64,000 bases of DNA from Kryptolebias marmoratus (Eukaryota; Chordata; Actinopteri; Cyprinodontiformes; Rivulidae), in the NCBI RefSeq assembly GCF_001649575.2, contig NC_051434.1, positions 14,375,370-14,439,369 of the forward strand, given 5' to 3'. A model generated the notes under the pieces. The model saw only the letters and a list, made by a program, of their open reading frames with translations, was not told the DNA's origin and did not search any database. A program made the translations under genes and the position numbers. This document shows positions 57,751 to 64,000 of the stretch, one piece after another (the stretch's first letter is position 1; each line of letters begins with the position of its first letter).

Positions 57751-60700
57751 TACAGATTTTTTAAAACAATTTGTTTTTATTGTATCAGTTTGCATTTGAC
57801 AGATGGAAATTGTGGGAAAACAATTTTGTTTTGTGTCTGGCACGAGTACTAATAACCACAAGAGTGGAGCAGGTTTTATTGTACTTTTTTTTGTTGTTGT
57901 TGTTGCTTGTTTGTTTTTCTGTCTGGTTTGATTTATTCTGATCTTGATCTTATTAAACTTTTGTTATGCTGACCTCAAAAATAGCATGATGCTTACTATG
58001 CAGTCTCTCCAGGAAGTTTTGATGTCATCACAACTACCAATTACTATAAAGTTTGCTCAGATTTACAGTTTTGACCAATTCCTGAAAATCTTCAGTAAAT
58101 TTGTCAAACCACCTAAGCCCACTGCCCAGTATTTCTTCCTGGAATCTGAGCTCGCAAGTTGAAAACATCAATGATATCAGACAATCATATTTTGCCGTCA
58201 CATATTACCGCTAAAATCTGCACAAGTCAATTTCCATGAAAGTGGTGGAAAAGTGTTTTGCATTGCATGTAACATTGTGGTGGAACACAGACAACAATTG
58301 ATGCTTGACAAGCATTTTACTACCGCAAAGCATGCTCAAGAAACAAACTGTGTTTGATTCAAATCCATGTTTATGAAAAGTAGTAGAAAAGTATTTTTAT
58401 AGACACAAGAGAGGTGTACTTGTCTCCATCTCAAACTGTGTGAGTGGATTTGTGCGAGTGAGAATAAGAAAAAATAAATACAAATGTAAATGGGCCTCAT
58501 TGCACTGCAGCAGAGGGTAGAAATACACAAATGAGTTATTAATAAGAATATAAAAAAATACTCAAAAGGATTGTTTTTTGACACTTAACATATTAATACT
58601 GTGAAAATTATGACTTTTTTTGAAAAGTTATATGAAACAATTGTAGCCGTTTTGTAAATTAATTTGTTGTTGTCATGTTATAATTAAAATAAAGCCTCAA
58701 AACAAGCGAAGACAAAATCAGACGTTTAGACCACCACAATCATAGAAGTCTTGTAAAATCCTGGTTCACTATGTGCACTTTTAACTGGCATCAAGTACAT
58801 TGTCTGAGCATGTTTTAGATTTGTAAAATATGTTTTGATTCTGTTTTGTACTATTCTTCACCTCATTTAAACTCACGTGATCATATCAAAATAACCTCAT
58901 TAAGTGAAGATCAGAGCCTGTAATGTTGCTATGCTTAAGTATTTAACCATGCATGTTGTGCATCCATGCGTATAGTCAGATACATAAACATAAAAATGTC
59001 TGCTTACAACATTTTGTGTTTATGCTTCGATCTGCATTTGTGTGTATAATTGTTGGTGCTTCTATCAATGCATATTTACATAATTTGTGTTTGATTGGGT
59101 TCCTTCTATCTGCCAAAAGGTAAGTGAACTTGTCTCCCATATGTCCCTGAGAAACCATTGTTCTTTGCCTTGCTGTGAAACATTTTTGTTTCTGTCACTT
59201 ACTCCTTCACCACAACATTCCTAAACACAACACATCAACACATTCAGTGTTTTCCTCTGTCCCTTTCCTGAACCCTGTAATCCCCTGCCTATATTTCCAA
59301 ACAGAACACAACATCACAAACTTATGTACCATGCTGTGCAGACTGGTAAAAGCCACAGGGAGCCCCCCCTGACCTTATCCCAGCTTGCTCAATCTACCCA
59401 TCTGAACTTCAGCGGAAGGACGTGAAGTCACTCGTGTTTCATGGCTGACACTCCTGCACTACAGACCCCCATGCACACCTACACACGTGCACACAACCCC
59501 ATCAGTCAATTTTGGTTTTGTTCACTATGGTCAAACTCAAAAAGAGGTGCCAACATTCCATTTTGTTTATTCTTACGATATTCTTCTGAGACAGTTTTTG
59601 TTCTTATTTTAGTGTGCATGTTAACTAAAACAATTTTAACATAGTTTAAATATGTCCTAAGTTTAAGTTGAAAATGTGTTTTCTCTAAAATGATGGATTT
59701 GTTTGCGAAAGCTGAGACAAGGAGAATTCATTTGCTCCCATACCTTGAACGAATCAACTGGAGGTAATTCAGTGTCCTTTTTAATTCAGTAGCACATGCC
59801 TTATGAGTCATTATTGTTTTGATGTAAATTTGACCCAACAAAGTCCTCTCAGAAAGGATATTTGGCAAACAGCTTTGATGAGAGAGGAACAAAGTGTAAA
59901 GTGCTGAGCCATGCTTTCAGGGAGCTTAAATGGGAAGAACGGGATAAACAAAGGTGAATGAGTGACTTTTTAATGTTCTTTCTCACTAAATCCTCAAAAA
60001 GTTGGCGTCCAAACTCTTAAACCTTAAAAACATTGTATTAGTTTTGAAAACTTAGTTTCATATACAGTAAAAATTGTAAGATAAACAGAAAGAAAAAAAT
60101 ACAATAAATATAAAGTACAAAGATACACCAAATAATGTATGGAACTATGCTGACTAAGATATTCAACCTATTAATGAACAACAAGTTTGTCAATGTCTTC
60201 AAAATAGGTCAGTTGCTAAACTAGAGTTATTTATGACTTTTAGCTCAGTCAGGGGCAGTTATAATTCCTCTCTGTAGCCTTTTTATGTGTTCAGTTTTGA
60301 AATATAGCCTCTCACCAGCGAGCATGGTTGGCATTATTTACATTAGCATGGGTTGTTTATTTCTGCCTATTCCTCCTCCTTTCCTCCCCATCTCCTCCTA
60401 CCTTTTTTCTCCAACCTTATTTCATTTGCTCCCCCCATGGTGATTTACCTCCCAGACCTCTATTTACCCACCACTAACAAATTGGGTTATCATGCTCCAC
60501 CACTCCCTTATTCCTTCTCTGCATCCCCAACCTTCTAATAGCCTCCCGGTTCTCCTCTCACCACCCCCTCGGTGTTTGTTCCGTCCTCTCTTTCAACTCA
60601 GGCAGCTGACTTATGAGGTGCCATGTCAAGGTGAGAGATGGCGTCTGCCATAGACGACCTGTGTGTGTGGTGTTGTGTTAACATTCTGTGTGTGCTCACA

Positions 60701-62514
60701 CTGTAAATGCGTGAAAGAATGGTGTGCCTGCTTTGTTGTTCCGCATTGTTGCTGCCTCCTTTGGCCGTGAAAGTGTGACAGGGAGGGCTAGTTCATGACG
60801 GGGTGACGATGAGTGTGTGCTCTTATGTGGGTGTTTGGAACCTAAATCTATCAAGCAGACCGAAGGATGTCATTTATTAGAAATAAGTCCACTGACCTCA
60901 ACATTTAATTCAAAACCAAATATGTGGCAAGTTAATTTATTGCTGTTTGTTGAAATCTTAATTTAGTTTGCAAATTTGATATTTTTGCTCGTGTGTAGTT
61001 CTAAATTCTGGCTGTCAGACAAGCAGTTGTATCCATGCCGGGTTTCACAAGTCAATGTGGGCTTGACATTTAAACTCGTGGGTGTGAAAGGCCAAGAGCA
61101 GCGGCGTACAGTTGCTGTTCCACAATGTGTGAGCTTTACCAGGAGATAGAGGCTTTTTCAAGAACTCTTAATGTCAAGAGGCACTCTAGTACATAATGGG
61201 TAGATATATAATTTGAAGCCCTTTTATGTTCCCCCAAGATGAGGGTGCTTGATCCTTAGTGCAGAACAGTATTTTATTTTGGTGACAAAGATGTTACTTT
61301 TATGCTAAATTGTGTTTTTCTTTAATTTATTTATTTTTTACCTATCCTAAATATCAGAGAGTGGCTGGAATTTCTTCAACAAAAAGTCAACTGAGAAAAA
61401 AATTACGACAGCAAGAGGTGTAAGTGAACTCTATAAAGTGGGTTGCAAAGGTAAATTCACAAACGTTGTACTCCTGCAGTACAATATGTGTTCCAAATAT
61501 TGTTAAGGTTTAGCAGACAAAAAAACTTTTGTAGTCATCAGTAGGAAGTTAGCATAATGTAAAATCTTCACCTAAAGTGTCTTTTGAAGCTCAAGTCTTT
61601 TTAAAAATAAACTTTCAAATTCAAATAGTATGTTTTTGCATCCAGTTTTCAGTACTCAATAAAACTACAACTTCCTGCTTTGCATTGTAGCCCCTTTGAA
61701 ATGTTTTTTTTAAATGTTACTGAGTTAATTCACAATGACTATAGTGTCTTTCTCACTGAGAACAGATCAATGGCAGTTTTGTAGCATCAGAGTATTTAGG
61801 GAATCCTTCATGTACATTTTGGAAAATGTTTAGCTATCATAACCTTTAGAGAGGAATGATTTCTGTTTAGGGTTTTACTTTGTTTTATTTATTATTTTTC
61901 CTGTAAAATTGACTAATAAGGAACATAGAACATATTCACTGGTTATTGTATAACTAAGTCATTTTGACTATAATAACTTCTTATGGCTTGGTGGCAAATA
62001 CTGTATATATATTTCTCTTTCTAAACAGATTGACTTCAAACAATGCAGAAATGCAGAAAGAAAATTTCAAAACCCATTTTTTATTTATTTAAAATTGTTT
62101 TGAAATATAACACAATGTAAAAGAACAATATAAAATGTTATTGTTAGAAAATTAGAGTTACCAATGTTCAGTAAAAGCAAGATTATAATTGTAATGGTGG
62201 CAACAATTATTTCTAATGCAAACCAAACATGTTAACCATGACATGACATATTTTACTTTTTCTAAATTGTTGTCAATATAATTTAAAGCTAAGAAGCATA
62301 TTATTATAGTTCTGTTGTAATTAATCTCACAGCTTATGTAAACATTTTGGAACGTTTCATAATCAGCACCAATTAATACTCTTTGAGGGCAACCGGTAAA
62401 ATTTAGGAGATTCAAAGACCAGATCAGAGGGACATGGATCAGATAACTACCTTGAAACTTAAAAAAAAAAAGACACATCAACACATTCACATGCTTGCCT
62501 AATTTAGAATTTTA
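57751..62514. other. Non-coding DNA with a T/G-rich patch and a polypyrimidine tract
   Basis: A (TTG)n-like patch lies at 57883-57916. A pyrimidine-rich tract covers about 60360-60600 and ends at an acceptor-like site, with a donor-like site 29 bp later (see findings). Frames at 57944-58162, 59175-59644 and 62158-62490 are unrecognised. No RNA gene is seen. Confidence 0.45.
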
Positions 62515-62695
62515 AGTTAACCAAATCTGAATATCTTTGGACTGTGGGATAATACTATAGAACTAACTGAAAATCGACACATAGGGAGAACATTCAAACA
62601 CCACACAGAAGGACCTAAAAGAACTGGGATTTGAACTAGATATCTTCTTGTTGTGATGCTAGAGTGCAAATCACTGCACCAATATGAGGCCTACC
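62515..62695 (-). mobile_element. SINE-like repeat copy (19490 family), inverted
   Basis: TTTGGACTGTGGGATAATAC, then CACATAGGGAGAACATTCAAACACCACACAGAAGGACC, GGGATTTGAACT (B-box-like, reverse strand, 62626-62637) and GCAAATCACTGCACCAATATG, follow the inverted order of the 19490 family. It is better preserved than the other two copies. Target duplications are not evident. Confidence 0.65.
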
Positions 62696-64000
62696 AGTGT
62701 AATATCGGGAAAGGTTTTCATAAGTGTAGAAGAGGTGCGGATTCATGTTCTTATGTACTACAAATTACTGCTAATAGCAACAGGTCTCAGTTTTCCTATC
62801 TACAAAGAGCATTGTTCATGACTAGAAGTGTTTCTGGATGGGAAGCCAGAACGAAATCACACCTTTGCAGATGTACAACAGGTTTCTCTTTATAGGCTGG
62901 TACAGATATCCAGATGGTGTTTGGCTCTTGGAGGCTTGCATCTCTTCTTTTGGGAACTGCATTTATATTATGGATATTGAACAGAAGTGATACTTGTTTA
63001 AAAATGGGTTTAGGATCCATTTAATGGCACTCTAAAAAGACTTTGCTTTTCCTAATTGGTTGTAAAACTTTATTGACTGTCTTTAAATCATTATATTCGA
63101 AGACCCCCAGCAATAGTTTGTACCTTACACTTTCACAGTTTAATTTTGAAGGCCAGGTCTTTTTTTTTGTTCAAAAGTTGAGTTTCAAAAATAACAGCGA
63201 TCAGCCTCACTCCATATACACCTCTATGCTATTGGAGCAGCCCAGAGGAGAGATCAGACGTGCTGAATCAATATGTTCTTAAATCAGTTTGAGAAACTTT
63301 TGTAGCCTGACTTCATATGGAATCATTCTAACCCCCCAAAATATGTATTTTATCATGTTTACTACTGCACTTTTACTTCTCCTTCATCTTTAGTCTTCTG
63401 CTGCGTGCTCACAAAGTTATACATGTTCTTTACTCTTTTCATACTTTATGGCATTTTAAATAAATGGCTTGCTTATAAACTTGATTTATTTCACTCTTTC
63501 CATATAATGTTATCAGACCATGGTGGTAATGAGCTCACAAAAGTACTTTATATTTGATTTAAACAATGTTTATATATTTAAATTAGCTGAAGCTGATTTG
63601 GTGTTGAAGCTATTACATGTTTACTACAAGTTGCCTCAGCAATCAGTCAGTCTATAAAGTATGAACAGATGTCATTTACTGGCTCATAAAGGGACCCTGA
63701 AATAAGATTAGACTTTTACTTGAACAAAAAAAAAAAAACCCTCTAATTTCACATCTTTATCCTTCTATATTGATAGTTCTCTTCCAAATAAGCAAATTAT
63801 GACTTCCCATTTATGAAAACATGATTCTGACTTATCAACAAGTTATCAAAAACAGACAGGAACTGGAAATGTTGTCTGCTAAACCAGTAGCAATTTGCAT
63901 GGCATCAAAAAAAAAGAGTTCCGTGAACCCAATTTCTGTCACTTCTAACTGAATGGCAGTCTGAAATGCATGTCAAGGAGCATTTAGACAGAGAAAAAGA
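62696..64000. other. Non-coding AT-rich DNA to the window end
   Basis: Frames at 62653-63020 and 63043-63282 have no domain. A-runs occur at 63726-63739 and 63907-63915. Confidence 0.5.

Overview
This window looks like non-coding, AT-rich nuclear DNA from a teleost fish. The evidence is its repeat content: a Rex3-type RTE LINE with a (GATG)n 3' tail, RTE-like LINE 3' ends, a second LINE family with a restriction-enzyme-like C-terminal domain, a Penelope-like element (PLE) with a GIY-YIG endonuclease, Ty3/gypsy-type LTRs, hAT-like and TA-flanked miniature elements, tRNA-derived SINE-like copies and many (CA/GT)n, (GATA)n, (CT)n and (CCAT)n microsatellites. Percomorph fish carry this mix; a narrower placement would be guesswork. 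No bacterial, phage, organellar or viral operon is present, and I found no intact protein-coding gene. Nearly all open frames are under 115 codons and uninformative; those I can recognise are decayed transposon coding sequence. The window is best read as intergenic DNA or a long intron.

Layout. 1-5.4 kb: two unassigned short frames, an (AT)(GT) microsatellite and a miniature transposon at 2748-3139. 5.35-5.66 kb: a LINE fragment. 5.7-16.7 kb: mostly unique AT-rich DNA. 16.73-17.15 kb: a solo LTR. 18.9-21.2 kb: a hairpin hAT-like MITE, a tRNA-derived SINE-like repeat and a second hAT-like miniature element. 24.1-27.3 kb: the most structured part, two copies of an old repeat family, one split by a 1.3 kb Penelope-like insertion with an 11-bp target duplication. 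31.48-32.48 kb: a minus-strand RTE-like LINE relic and an L2-like tail. 38.7-40.3 kb: another old-repeat copy and a 5'-truncated LTR followed by primer-binding-like sequence. 41.07-41.21 kb: a 140-bp (GATA)n array. 48.73-49.44 kb: Rex3. 51.3-52.68 kb: nested insertions (LINE inside a hAT-like relic, then a SINE fragment, then a second LINE copy). 53.1-53.3 kb: paired (CT)n and (GA)n tracts. 54.6-55.3 kb: the second copy of the LINE family seen at 5.4 kb. 57-64 kb: sparse repeats, plus a splice-site-bounded 29-bp segment at 60602-60630.

I did not find a new biological system. The best leads are the rearranged Penelope-like copy and its nested insertion, the nested LINE/hAT site, a few dense non-repetitive blocks that could be conserved regulatory DNA, and two exon-shaped segments with no homology support. 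All family assignments come from remembered consensus patterns, not a database search.
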